Counted from the first letter of the stretch, positions 28,473 through 37,602 are shown. The stretch: DNA of 64,000 nt from Alphaproteobacteria bacterium (GCA_021775965.1 JAJFGV010000105.1:49215-113214), one strand, 5' to 3'. Numbers and translations are program-made. Notes: a model not told the origin generated them from the sequence alone.

Positions 28473-28816
28473 ACCTTGAAAACTTTCCCCTCAAACGGAT
28501 TGCGGCGCTGGCGGTCTTCGACTTCAATCACCCAAAGGTCAGGATCACGATCAATAGCCCGCGCAATATAGGCATCGGCCTCGGATTCCACAACCGTATT
28601 CTCGCCGCCCAGAGCTGACATCCAGCCAAGCTCGCCGTCCAGATCGCGCTGCTGAACCAAAACCATGCAACCTTCTTCGATCGTATTGATTTTGACCACA
28701 ATCAACCCGGCAGCATAGGCACCGCGATTAACCACATAGGCAGGAATAGATTCACCGGAAAGTCGCCGTAGCTGCCCTTCAACGATAAGGCCTGTTGGAA
28801 TACGGTCATCAGTCAT
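28469..28816 (-). CDS. DUF1491 family protein
   Basis: This 115-residue alphaproteobacterial family has unknown function. The recognised pattern is PAYVVNRGAYAAGLIVVKIN, an acidic central region with LGWMSAL, and the C-terminal ADAYIARAIDRDPDLWVIEV followed by EDR. It overlaps prfC by 4 bases and lies 2 bp after the small Cys/His protein gene. Confidence 0.85.
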   Translation of the reverse strand: MTDDRIPTGLIVEGQLRRLSGESIPAYVVNRGAYAAGLIVVKINTIEEGCMVLVQQRDLDGELGWMSALGGENTVVESEADAYIARAIDRDPDLWVIEVEDRQRRNPFEGKVFKV

Positions 28817-28818
28817 AG

Positions 28819-29037
28819 TTAATGATAATGACCTTCATGGACCCAGCGCCCAACGGTCAATGAGGCATCCGCCGGCGTGTCTTCCGGGTGGTGAAAACTA
28901 TAAACACGAAGGGCCGCGCCGAAAGCAATCTTTTCACCTTCATGGCTCATACCTTTATAAGTGCGCATGACCGCGCCCTGACATTTGCAACGATCAGGAT
29001 CGGCGGAACCGTCAAAGATAATATTTTTGCAGGCCAT
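28819..29037 (-). CDS. Small Cys/His-containing hypothetical protein next to fur
   Basis: This 72-residue protein has Cys3, Cys17 and Cys19 (ACKNII and DRCKCQG) and a His-rich C-terminus (FHHPED, then WVHEGHYH). These could form a metal site, but no family is recognised. It starts 2 bp after the fur stop and ends 2 bp before DUF1491, so it is embedded in the operon. Confidence 0.75.
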   Translation of the reverse strand: MACKNIIFDGSADPDRCKCQGAVMRTYKGMSHEGEKIAFGAALRVYSFHHPEDTPADASLTVGRWVHEGHYH

Positions 29038-29039
29038 AA

Positions 29040-29444
29040 TTATTTCTTTATTTTTTTGCCATACAGCTCAAGGCGATGATCAACCAAATCATAACCAAGA
29101 TCATGCGCAATTTTTATTTTGAGTTTCTCCAGATCATCATTTTGAAACTCAACAACCTTGCCGGTTTCAAGATCAATCAAATGATGGTGATGATCCGAGT
29201 TCAGCTCATAACGAGAATAGCCTTCCTGAAATTCGTGGCGGATCACAAGATCCAGCTCATCAAGAAGCCCCAGCGTTCTGTAGACGGTGGCAATGGAAAT
29301 CGATTCATCGATCTTTTTGGCACGCTCATAGACGTCTTCAACCGATGGATGGTCTTCAGCGCTACCCAAAACTTTAAGAATAACCCGGCGCTGGCCTGTC
29401 ATTTTCAAACCGGCTTCGGCACAACGCTGTTCTAACTCTGACAT
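29040..29444 (-). CDS. fur: Fur-family metal-responsive repressor (Fur/Mur type)
   Basis: The 134-residue product shows the Fur winged helix (KMTGQRRVILKVLG, then SISIATVYRTLGLLDE) and the metal-binding stretch DHHHHLIDLETGKVVEF. The C-terminal CxxC zinc motifs of E. coli Fur are absent, as in alphaproteobacterial Fur/Mur proteins, so it may respond to manganese as well as iron. It heads a probable operon fur, Cys/His protein, DUF1491, prfC. Confidence 0.92.
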   Translation of the reverse strand: MSELEQRCAEAGLKMTGQRRVILKVLGSAEDHPSVEDVYERAKKIDESISIATVYRTLGLLDELDLVIRHEFQEGYSRYELNSDHHHHLIDLETGKVVEFQNDDLEKLKIKIAHDLGYDLVDHRLELYGKKIKK

Positions 29445-29487
29445 GAGATATTCCCTTAATATTTAAATCTATGGGCAGATATTAGCG

Positions 29488-31053
29488 CTACTCGGCCTCT
29501 TGAGCAAGGTCACTTTCTTTATCATCAGAAGATGCCTTGTTTTTCGAAGAAGCAGCGATAATACGCCTTGCAGGAAAACTGACAAAAACCCGCGTGCCCT
29601 TACCCAAATCGGATTCAAGCAGCAGTGTCCCGTCATGCAGCTCAACCATGGCTTTGGCCAACGGCAGGCCCAGCCCCGTGCCTTGTGCGGCATATCCCGG
29701 CCCTTCAGTGACCTGGCCAAAGGGCTCCATCGCCTCGCCAATTTTATCCCTGGGGATTCCGACCCCCTGGTCAGAGATAGTCAATTGCATGCGCCCATCA
29801 TCCATCATATAGGCATTTACGGTCACTTCATCTCCGGATTCAGAAAATTTAATCGCATTGGTTATCAGATTAATGAGGACCTGGCGAATCAAGCGAGGGT
29901 CCGCATAGAGATTTGGCAGATTTTTATGAATATCCTGTTTGATCGTGATGCTCCGGTCAAAAGCGCGCGAGTCCATCATCCGCGACACAGACACAATGAG
30001 TCCTTTAACATCAACATTGTCTTCATCAAGCTCAATTCGCCCCGCCTCAATTTTAGACATGTCGAGCACTTCATTAATGATCTCCAAAAGATGATTGGCA
30101 CTGAGCAAAATATCACCCTGGTATTCCAGATATTTTTCATTGCCAAGAGGCCCGAATGTTTCCTTTACAATCATTTCCGAGAAACCAATGATAGCATTGA
30201 GCGGTGTGCGCAGCTCGTGACTCATATTGGCCAGAAATGTTGACTTGGCCATATTCGCTGCATCGGCCTGCTCCTTGGCCAAAAGAAGAGATTGCTCCAT
30301 CTGTTTGCGCAAGGTGATATCCATGACTGTGGTGACCTGAAATCGGCGCTTTTGGCTAAGTTCCAGCATCGCTGTCGTAAACAGCGCGTTGGCAATACTG
30401 CCGTCCTTGCGGATGATTTTCATCTCACCGGTATTGCGCTCTCCGGTCTTTAGAAACTCATCATAATTTCTTTTAACAACGTCACGCTCATCCGGGGTTA
30501 CAAGACTTGTGATATCAGCATTGATCAGTTCATCGCGTGACCAGCCGTAAATCCGAACAAAACTATCATTCACCCGGACAATCTGGCCACTGCTGTCGGT
30601 GACAACAATCCCGACCTCACTCACCTCAAAGACTGACGTCAAAAGTGAAATGGCATCATCGCGCTCGCGCTGTAAAATAGACTGGTCGGATACATCAGCC
30701 TGGCCAATAACATCCAGGAACACAACATCGTCATTATCACCTTTAATTGGATTGACCCAAAAACCATTCACACGCACACCGCCCGGCACAGTCGGCAACG
30801 CCAGAATAGTCACCGGCTTTTTCTTACCAACGCAAACCTCAAAAGACTGGTGGAAGTGACGGGCGTTTTCACTATCCATGAAGCTCTCAATGGGATGGCC
30901 AATAACCTGTTCGGCGCTATGGCCAAAATAATCAAGAGCGCGCTTATTGGCTTCACCGACGATAAAATGATCGTCATCCGAGGCCTGCACAATAAAACGC
31001 GGGATGGGCATTACGTTAAAAAGAGCAGCGTGATCGAGGGGTTTGTCCTTCAT
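29488..31053 (-). CDS. PAS-domain sensor histidine kinase
   Basis: The cytoplasmic 521-residue kinase has no transmembrane helix. A PAS-like domain spans about 12-118, and a clear PAS spans about 138-250 (VTDSSGQIVRVNDSFVRIYG). The dimerisation helix carries the phospho-acceptor in FLANMSHELRTPLN (His279). The ATPase shows the N box (NLITNAIKFSE), G1 (DQGVGIP) and G2 (GTGLGLPLAKA). No response regulator is adjacent. It starts 5 bp after a GGDEF-like gene with which it is probably cotranscribed. Confidence 0.92.
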   Translation of the reverse strand: MKDKPLDHAALFNVMPIPRFIVQASDDDHFIVGEANKRALDYFGHSAEQVIGHPIESFMDSENARHFHQSFEVCVGKKKPVTILALPTVPGGVRVNGFWVNPIKGDNDDVVFLDVIGQADVSDQSILQRERDDAISLLTSVFEVSEVGIVVTDSSGQIVRVNDSFVRIYGWSRDELINADITSLVTPDERDVVKRNYDEFLKTGERNTGEMKIIRKDGSIANALFTTAMLELSQKRRFQVTTVMDITLRKQMEQSLLLAKEQADAANMAKSTFLANMSHELRTPLNAIIGFSEMIVKETFGPLGNEKYLEYQGDILLSANHLLEIINEVLDMSKIEAGRIELDEDNVDVKGLIVSVSRMMDSRAFDRSITIKQDIHKNLPNLYADPRLIRQVLINLITNAIKFSESGDEVTVNAYMMDDGRMQLTISDQGVGIPRDKIGEAMEPFGQVTEGPGYAAQGTGLGLPLAKAMVELHDGTLLLESDLGKGTRVFVSFPARRIIAASSKNKASSDDKESDLAQEAE

Positions 31054-31058
31054 ATCAG

Positions 31059-31958
31059 CTATTCATCAGCTGTTTGAACGTATCTTTCCAGGGGACTGAC
31101 CTCATAATACTGCAGGACAGTATCACCTTCGTGGTCAGTGCTTCCCAAATCATCATCAAGATTCTTAAGCAATTCATCGACTTTTTCATCAGGTTGCGGC
31201 TCGGCAACACAACACGACATGGTCAAAGGCATTTTACTGTCACCCAGATTAATAATAACATTTTCTTCTTCGAGCTCATGGCGCAAACGCTCGAGCGCTG
31301 CAAGCCCGCCCTGCACTTCTGACTGCTTCAAACACAGAACAAACTTATCTTCTTCAAAAACATAGGCATCATCAAAGCCCCGCATAGATTTCTTGATAAG
31401 GCCGGCAACAAGCACCACATATTCTTTGGCCTTTTCATCACCAAAGGCATCGAAAATTCTTTTATATTCATCAATGCGGGCAATGGCGACAGTGAATTGC
31501 TTGCCATTGCGTGCGAAACGCTCCAGCTCTTTCTTAAGGTCTTTGACCAAGGCTCTTCTACTACGCAAACCCGTTAAAGCGTCGATACCCATACCTTCCA
31601 GAAGACATTCTTTTTCAAGTTCATCAAGCCGCGTCGCAAAATCTTCAATGAGTGAGGTCAGGGATTCCAGCAATGCAACATCAGGTTTTCCATCCGGTGA
31701 GCCTGCATTGGCCAGCGCCGCGCCGGCAGCATGCAACTTATCATGCACCTCTTGCAGCTGATTTAATCTTTCAACGTCAAAAACATTTTCGCTTTTGATT
31801 TCTGCCAACCATGGCAACAAGGATTTGGGCGTTTCAATGGGGCCAGCAGAGTCCGGGTAGAACGCCGCACGTAAAACAGCACCGAACCACACCCTGTGCT
31901 CACGCAGCACAGGCGACAGGGTCTTGAGTTTCCCATCAAGGTTGTACTCTAAAGGCAT
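31059..31958 (-). CDS. Degenerate GGDEF-domain protein, probable c-di-GMP receptor
   Basis: The C-terminal domain (about 125-270) follows diguanylate cyclase order: DALTGLRSRRAL, then ARIDEYKRIFDAFG with the metal Asp163. The active-site loop GGDEF is replaced by EEDKF (202-206), so catalysis is unlikely. An RxxD motif, RGFD at 193-196, lies exactly 5 residues before that loop, the position of the allosteric c-di-GMP I-site. The N-terminal 120 residues are helical and unassigned. A GAGGGG ribosome site supports the start. The neighbouring PAS kinase may be its partner. Confidence 0.85.
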   Translation of the reverse strand: MPLEYNLDGKLKTLSPVLREHRVWFGAVLRAAFYPDSAGPIETPKSLLPWLAEIKSENVFDVERLNQLQEVHDKLHAAGAALANAGSPDGKPDVALLESLTSLIEDFATRLDELEKECLLEGMGIDALTGLRSRRALVKDLKKELERFARNGKQFTVAIARIDEYKRIFDAFGDEKAKEYVVLVAGLIKKSMRGFDDAYVFEEDKFVLCLKQSEVQGGLAALERLRHELEEENVIINLGDSKMPLTMSCCVAEPQPDEKVDELLKNLDDDLGSTDHEGDTVLQYYEVSPLERYVQTADE

Positions 31959-32026
31959 ATTCCCCTCGTTTCATTCCATCTCTATCTAGAATATACAGCA
32001 AAAGCTTTGAAATTGGTTAATATAGC

Positions 32027-33208
32027 TTAAGAGCTAAGCCATTCTTTTTCAAGTTCATCGAGATTTCCATCCCTGATAGCCTGCCTAACCTCGCGCATAA
32101 GACGGTTAAACGTGGCCACATTATGCTGTGCAAGTATCTGAATTCCCAGCAATTCATTGGCTTTTAGCAGGTGATAGATATAAGCCTTTGAAAAATCACG
32201 CGACGCCGGCAAATCCATCGTTTCATCCAAAGGACTCGGATCATCCCGATAACGGGCATTTTTGATATTTATAGTCTCTTTGGCCTGCCCCTTAACAAAA
32301 GCCACGCCGTGACGAGCCAACCGCGTCGGGATCACACAATCAAAGGTATCAATCCCCAGACGAACAAAAGTAAAAACATCCCTGATGCGCCCGATCCCCA
32401 GGAAATGAACCGGACGATCAGGGTGAATATGCGGCGCGGACCATTCAACAATGCCGCGCATTTCCTCATCCGTGCCACCAAGGCAACCACCAATCGCAGT
32501 GCCAAAAAACGGCCGATCCTTGGTATAGGCCGCACTTTCCGTACGAAGCCCCTCATAAACGCCGCCCTGAACAATGCCGTAAAGCCCCTGCGCGCCATTA
32601 TCATTCAAAGCAAAAGCCTCCAGACAACGATCACCCCAGCGCATGCTCATCGCCATCGATTTGGCGGTATAGTCTTCACTGTCGTGATAGGCGGTGCATT
32701 CATCAAATTGCATCAGCAAATCAGCCCCAAGCTTGCGCTGGATATCCATCGAGCTTTCCGGCGTCAGCTTAATCTTGGCGCCATCAATATAAGAGCGAAA
32801 CACCGCGCCCTCTTCCGTGATCTTCAACAGGCTTTTGTTCTCATGGGATTTGTCACGCCCCTTAATTTCATCGGCGCAGGACCCATGTCCCATCGAAAAC
32901 ACCTGAAACCCGCCACTATCGGTCAGCAGCGGCCCATCCCATTGCATAAATTTATGAAGCCCACCCATTTTCTCAACCAGATCCGCACCAGGCTGAAGCA
33001 TCAAATGATAGGTGTTGGAGAGAATAATATCGGTTTGCGCTTCACGAAGCTGCGCCGGGGACAAAGCTTTGACGGTCGCCTTGGTGCCGCAGAAAATATA
33101 ATTTGGCGTTTCAATTGTGCCGTGCGGAGTCTTGAGCAAACCCAAACGCGCAGAGCTCTTGCTGTCACGCGCGGTAATATCAAATGAGAAATTGGGGTAT
33201 TTTAACAT
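32027..33208 (-). CDS. tgt: Queuine tRNA-ribosyltransferase lacking the zinc cysteines
   Basis: Tgt exchanges G34 for the queuine precursor in GUN-anticodon tRNAs. The catalytic segments are intact: LLTDSGGFQVFSMG, FDECTAYHDSED, LYGIVQGGVYEGLR and DTFDCVIPTRLARHG. The C-terminal zinc site, normally CxCxxC plus His, is not seen: the segment reads PLDETMDLPASRDFSKAY with no Cys. About 20 extra residues follow QVFSMG. At 393 residues it is slightly long. It is thus a divergent Tgt, and the function is still probably tRNA guanine exchange. Confidence 0.9.
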   Translation of the reverse strand: MLKYPNFSFDITARDSKSSARLGLLKTPHGTIETPNYIFCGTKATVKALSPAQLREAQTDIILSNTYHLMLQPGADLVEKMGGLHKFMQWDGPLLTDSGGFQVFSMGHGSCADEIKGRDKSHENKSLLKITEEGAVFRSYIDGAKIKLTPESSMDIQRKLGADLLMQFDECTAYHDSEDYTAKSMAMSMRWGDRCLEAFALNDNGAQGLYGIVQGGVYEGLRTESAAYTKDRPFFGTAIGGCLGGTDEEMRGIVEWSAPHIHPDRPVHFLGIGRIRDVFTFVRLGIDTFDCVIPTRLARHGVAFVKGQAKETINIKNARYRDDPSPLDETMDLPASRDFSKAYIYHLLKANELLGIQILAQHNVATFNRLMREVRQAIRDGNLDELEKEWLSS

Positions 33209-33249
33209 CGGGCCTTTATGCCAGAACCGAAGCGCCTAACCAAGTAGCT

Positions 33250-33987
33250 TTATATATCGTTGCAATCATACGCTTCTTCTACTTTAAACCTTGGCGTATA
33301 AATATCGACAAGAATTTCTGAAGCCATATGATGCAAAGCAATCTGTTTTAAGACATCCTCTTTCGCAGATGGATTAAATTCGGTTCGTAAATCACCAAGA
33401 CCTGTGTCTGCTAAACGTTGCGATTCCACGTAATACCGATAAACCGATTCCCGTAACGGTTTGGCTCTGTAGCCGTGAGACACAGCCTTTCCATAGAGCT
33501 CAAGTGCAGCCTCCTCATTTTTTTTAATCCCATAGCTGGCAGTTTCATATATATGCCCTAACAAAGCATATGCGCGCCCATAGCCCTTACTGGCAGATTT
33601 TTCGAGCCAACCAATACCGGCTTTATTGTCCTGCTCTTTATCCACGGCAACAAGACTCATATAGGCCAAGCCATATTCGCGCAGGCCAGAATCGTCTTCC
33701 ACGCGCAATGATAAATCGGCAGCATCCCTATCCCTGTCTACTCCAAACTGGTGCAATGGGCCTTGATCGAGCCGCCTGAAATAAGATTCTGCTAGATACT
33801 TACAAATTTCTGAATTGCCCGTGTTTTGCTCCCATGCTGCTTCTAATGTCTGAAGAGCAAGTGCTTGTTCGTTCGTGTCAGGATCTTCGCCTGCATTATG
33901 CTGCTCTATACCACGCTGTACGATGGCTATTGCGCCTTTTAGTGCGGCCGTATTTATCTTTTTTTCCTTTGTAGATGCGCTCGCCAT
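33250..33987 (-). CDS. Sel1/TPR-like repeat protein
   Basis: The start at 33987 has GGGAG 8 bases upstream; the frame to 34023 has no site. The 245-residue product shows Sel1-type helical repeats around GIGWLEKSASKGYGRAYALL followed by ALELYGKAVSHGYRAKP, and a preceding TPR-like stretch (ALALQTLEAAWEQNTGN). No signal peptide is present. Such repeats mediate protein contacts. Specific role unknown. It lies about 40 bp before tgt on the same strand. Confidence 0.78.
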   Translation of the reverse strand: MASASTKEKKINTAALKGAIAIVQRGIEQHNAGEDPDTNEQALALQTLEAAWEQNTGNSEICKYLAESYFRRLDQGPLHQFGVDRDRDAADLSLRVEDDSGLREYGLAYMSLVAVDKEQDNKAGIGWLEKSASKGYGRAYALLGHIYETASYGIKKNEEAALELYGKAVSHGYRAKPLRESVYRYYVESQRLADTGLGDLRTEFNPSAKEDVLKQIALHHMASEILVDIYTPRFKVEEAYDCNDI

Positions 33988-34093
33988 CTTATCATCTCCC
34001 AACTCATATATTAATAAATGCACGTCATCATACAGACGTGCCAGGACGCTAGCACATCATTTCTTGTTACGTCAAATATTTTCTGGAAATTTA

Positions 34094-34387
34094 TTAAGCC
34101 GCTTTGGCTGCCAGCGCCTTTTCAACCTGTGTTTTCACAGGGCGCAGGTCCGGATCAAGCTTGGTCGACGCTGTGGACGTCAAAAACGCATCAAAACCAC
34201 CTTTATGCTCAACCGTGCGCAAACCGGCAGCACTCGCACGCAATTTCACCCAGCGCTTCAGGCTATCCGAATACAGGCTCGTATCCTGCACATTGGGCAG
34301 AAAACGGCGGCGGGTTCTGTTCTTGGCGTGGGACACATTATTGCCCGACATCACACCTTTTCCGGTAATCATACAACGACGACTCAT
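34094..34387 (-). CDS. rpmB: 50S ribosomal protein L28
   Basis: L28 is a 50S protein. The N-terminus [20 protein letters not shown] and the central [11 protein letters not shown] are diagnostic. The length of 97 with an Ala/Lys-rich tail matches the longer alphaproteobacterial form. It appears monocistronic on the minus strand. Confidence 0.97.
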   Translation of the reverse strand: MSRRCMITGKGVMSGNNVSHAKNRTRRRFLPNVQDTSLYSDSLKRWVKLRASAAGLRTVEHKGGFDAFLTSTASTKLDPDLRPVKTQVEKALAAKAA

Positions 34388-34465
34388 AGCTCTTTATCCT
34401 TCAATAAAGGGGGTTGTCTTAATCTGAAACGGAAGATAGGCGAGAATACGCCCAAAAGTCAAGCA

Positions 34466-34741
34466 TTACTCGGTATGATGGTCCATAATTTTCACAAGGT
34501 TTTTGGACATGCGATTGGTGCGATTAACGCCCCGCCCAATTTCACCCAGCTTGCTTTGATAAGTTTTCGTGCCGTGATCAAGTTTCTGCACGCTTTCCTT
34601 AAGATCAGAGATTGTTTCCTTGAATTCCAGACAAGCCAGCCTGTTGGTTTCCACAGCCTTTTCAAGCATTTCTAATGCCCTTTTAAGCCTGGTATGGGGG
34701 CAATTGTCGTTGTTTGCCCGAAGTGATATTGCGAAGCCCAT
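34466..34741 (-). CDS. Small coiled-coil hypothetical protein
   Basis: The most likely start is the ATG at 34741 (MGFAISLRANNDNCPH), giving 91 residues. The frame extends to 34882, but that part is AT-rich and looks noncoding. The body is a predicted helical coiled coil (KRALEMLEKAVETNRLACLE, then TISDLKESVQKL). The ribosome site is weak (GAGAG). No family is recognised. Confidence 0.6.
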   Translation of the reverse strand: MGFAISLRANNDNCPHTRLKRALEMLEKAVETNRLACLEFKETISDLKESVQKLDHGTKTYQSKLGEIGRGVNRTNRMSKNLVKIMDHHTE

Positions 34742-34891
34742 CTTTTTACTCTCAGTCCCTGTTTCATATTTTTTTATGGTTCGTAGTCTTAACATAATTT
34801 TAACATATATTTCCATATAAAAATGATAAAAACATAAAAAAAGTTGTATTGCGGCAGCGAATACAACCTTAAGAACGAGCATTTATATCAA

Positions 34892-35920
34892 TTAAATCAA
34901 TGCGTTATTGGCCAAAAGATAAGCGCAAAAAAGCGCGGCCAAAAAGACGATATGAGCACCAAAATTCGTCAAAATAGCCCAGCGCAGGATTTTATGATCA
35001 ACTTTGGCTGTGGCCCCTTCGGGCCCGATCCAGTCATTTTTCAATGTAGACCCGCTGATATCCTTCACAGGCCCGCCCAGCGCCACGCTTTTGTGCCAGG
35101 CCAGCGCGGTTAAGGACAAGCCGCCCTGGTGATACGGCGCCTTGCCCTTCGCCTTTCCCGGCTTGATAATGTCAAAAGCCCGCCGGAACGCCCCGCCATA
35201 GCCGATAAAGGAAAATAATACGCCCGCTAAAATCGACGGCACAATCCCCATAAGCCTTTCTAAAACCAGAGGAATTTCACCAAACCCCTTGGTAAAACCG
35301 TCCTTGCCGAACCGCCACGCCAGCATCGCCACGCAGCCATAAACAAAAACCAGCGGCAATCCACCGATCAAATACCAAAAAACCGGCGCTACCAGCCCTT
35401 TGTCAAAGCTCCGTGCCAGAAACCGCATCGCCGTGCGGGTAATACCAAAATCATCAACAGAATTAAGGTCCACCCGTGTTGAACGTGAAACAATGTAATA
35501 AGCATTTTTGCCCATCTCCTTCTTTTCCAAGGCAAAATACAGTTTGAGCACCGCAAACCACACAGAACCCGAAGTGATGAGCATTGAGAGCACAAAAATC
35601 TCGGTAAAACCACGAAAGCTATAATTCAAGACAATATTTTCACAAATTTTAGCCATCAAGAGGCAAAAAACGATCATAAAAGCGGTTAAAAGGAAGCCTC
35701 TGAACATCAAATCATGCTTTGAGCGGTGCAAACGGTCCAAACGAGCGCCAAAACCACCAAACATTCCATCCAGAACACCCCAAAGCAGTGGATTGGCATT
35801 GCCCGCCAGCGGTCCGGTGACCATCCCCACCACCATAGAAAGAAAAATCGCGGCGATGGCATAAGGAATGCGATCGGCATCGAATATCTGCGTATGGAGC
35901 TGCGTATAGAGTTCAAGCAT
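34892..35920 (-). CDS. CbiB/CobD-like membrane protein
   Basis: This 342-residue protein with several transmembrane segments resembles the CbiB/CobD (adenosylcobinamide-phosphate synthase) family through STRVDLNSVDDFGITRTAMR, then FDKGLVAPVFWYLIGGLPL and LERLMGIVPSILAGVLFSFI. The usual N-terminal HPVxxxG segment is not evident, and no other cobalamin gene is nearby. It is therefore either a divergent CbiB or a paralogue with another role. Confidence 0.65.
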   Translation of the reverse strand: MLELYTQLHTQIFDADRIPYAIAAIFLSMVVGMVTGPLAGNANPLLWGVLDGMFGGFGARLDRLHRSKHDLMFRGFLLTAFMIVFCLLMAKICENIVLNYSFRGFTEIFVLSMLITSGSVWFAVLKLYFALEKKEMGKNAYYIVSRSTRVDLNSVDDFGITRTAMRFLARSFDKGLVAPVFWYLIGGLPLVFVYGCVAMLAWRFGKDGFTKGFGEIPLVLERLMGIVPSILAGVLFSFIGYGGAFRRAFDIIKPGKAKGKAPYHQGGLSLTALAWHKSVALGGPVKDISGSTLKNDWIGPEGATAKVDHKILRWAILTNFGAHIVFLAALFCAYLLANNALI

Positions 35921-36025
35921 TAAAATTTGTTTTATATCAGGTGGTTATATTTGTTTCTTACTGTGATATGCTGGTCATCCTCGGGTCATTATGCTGCATA
36001 TGCGAAATACTCAAGCCTTTTGCGC

Positions 36026-36031
36026 TATAAT
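36026..36031 (+). promoter_or_regulatory. Candidate -10 element upstream of phaZ
   Basis: A perfect TATAAT lies 36 bp before the phaZ start. No good -35 is visible at the right spacing. Confidence 0.35.
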
Positions 36032-36066
36032 AGACTATAAGGGACGTAATAAAAAGAGGACTGACC

Positions 36067-37458
36067 TTGCTCTACCATCTTTACGATTTACAACACGCGA
36101 TGCTGACGCCGCTGCGCTATCAGGCCGAGATGGCCAAGATGGCGCTGCAAAATCCATGGAACCCGCTGTCCTATACGCAGATGGGCCGCACCATGAGCGC
36201 CGGCGCCGAAGTGATCGAGCGCACCACAAGACGTTTCGGCAAACCAGAATTCGAGCTTTATGAAACCGAAATTGATGGCAAAAAGGTGAACGTCACCGAG
36301 AAAGTGATCGTTGAAAAACCTTTCGCACGGCTGCTAAATTTCAAACGCAGCGCCAAACGCAACGACCCGACGGTCTTAATCGTCGCGCCGATGTCCGGCC
36401 ATTACGCAACGCTTCTGCGTGGCACAGTAAAAGCCCTGCTCCCGCATCATAATGTTTACATCACCGACTGGACAGATACGCGCCAGGTGCCCTCGGCGGA
36501 CGGTACCTTTAACCTCGATACCTACATCACGTATTTGCGCGAATTCATGAGCCTGCTCGGACCGGAAACACACCTTATCGCCGTATGCCAACCGGCGGTG
36601 CCGGTGCTGGCGGCGGTCTCGCTCATGGCAACAGAAGACGATCCGAACCAACCGCTCTCCATGACCCTGATGGGCGGACCAATCGACACCCGCGTGTCCA
36701 AAACCGAAGTGACAGAGCTGGCGGAAACGCGTCCGCTTAAATGGTTCGAACAAAATGTTATCTTGCGCGTGCCCTATTATTACCCCGGCGCGATGCGGGA
36801 AGTTTACCCCGGCTTTATCCAGCTCACCGGCTTTATGTCGATGAATCTGGACCGCCATGTCGGCTCGCATATGAAGTTTTACCAGCATCTTGTCAGCGGC
36901 GATGGTGATTCAGCCGAGGCTCATAGAAAATTTTATGATGAATACCTATCCGTCATGGATATCCCGGCAGAGTTTTATCTACAAACGGTTGAGACCGTAT
37001 TCCAGCGCCACCTATTGCCCCGCGGTAAAATGAAATGGCGAGATTCCCTGACCGACAAGCTGGTCGATGTCCGTCCGCAGGACATTACGCGCACAGCGCT
37101 GATGACCGTCGAGGGCGAATTGGATGATATCTCCGCCCGCGGTCAAACAACGGCGGCGCACGAGCTGTGTTATTCCCTGCCCCAGAGCAAGCAAATACAC
37201 CATTTCCAGCTTGAATGTGGCCATTACGGTATCTTTAACGGCCGGCGATGGCGCGAACAAATCATGCCGCGCATCCGTCATTTCATCCGCGATATGGACC
37301 CGGGCAAAGATTCTATCCCCAAGAAGGATCTCAAAAAAGTTCCCGACCTGGCGCCAGAAAAATATAACCGCGACAAGCACGGAATTGTGGCGACACGCCG
37401 CTGGCTCAAGGAACATCGCAGCGAAAATTACCGCGAAATGAGCGACGCGCCATCCTGA
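36067..37458 (+). CDS. phaZ: Intracellular polyhydroxyalkanoate depolymerase
   Basis: PhaZ mobilises intracellular PHB/PHA granules. The alpha/beta-hydrolase fold shows VLIVAPMSGHYATLLRGTV, the nucleophile-elbow cysteine in AVCQPAVPVLAAVSLM, and a C-terminal catalytic His in ECGHYGIFNGRRW. The start is TTG at 36067, with AGAGGA 6 bases upstream, and it yields MLYHLYDLQHA, the family N-terminus. The length of 463 is slightly above the usual 410-430, owing to a charged C-terminal tail. No PHA synthase or phasin gene lies in the window. Confidence 0.93.
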   Translation: MLYHLYDLQHAMLTPLRYQAEMAKMALQNPWNPLSYTQMGRTMSAGAEVIERTTRRFGKPEFELYETEIDGKKVNVTEKVIVEKPFARLLNFKRSAKRNDPTVLIVAPMSGHYATLLRGTVKALLPHHNVYITDWTDTRQVPSADGTFNLDTYITYLREFMSLLGPETHLIAVCQPAVPVLAAVSLMATEDDPNQPLSMTLMGGPIDTRVSKTEVTELAETRPLKWFEQNVILRVPYYYPGAMREVYPGFIQLTGFMSMNLDRHVGSHMKFYQHLVSGDGDSAEAHRKFYDEYLSVMDIPAEFYLQTVETVFQRHLLPRGKMKWRDSLTDKLVDVRPQDITRTALMTVEGELDDISARGQTTAAHELCYSLPQSKQIHHFQLECGHYGIFNGRRWREQIMPRIRHFIRDMDPGKDSIPKKDLKKVPDLAPEKYNRDKHGIVATRRWLKEHRSENYREMSDAPS

Positions 37459-37565
37459 ATACGCATAAAATAGTCCCTTGACCGCGCCTTCAATCATTCT
37501 TAATATTGCGAACTAAGGCTATATACGTATAATAAAAATGCGCCTTAGATGGGGATTTTATTATA

Positions 37566-37602
37566 AAAACAGCCATTTAGCCGCAAGCTTTGGCTGTTTT
37601 TT
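37566..37602 (+). terminator. Probable intrinsic terminator after phaZ
   Basis: AAAACAGCCA and TGGCTGTTTT pair across a 15-base loop and run into a six-T tract. The T tract overlaps the -35 of the next promoter. Confidence 0.65.

Noticed and set aside
32309..33187. 292-codon frame antisense to tgt
   Set aside because: It mirrors the tgt coding frame, and tgt motifs are clear. The antisense protein is Arg/His/Asn-rich, as is usual for shadow frames.
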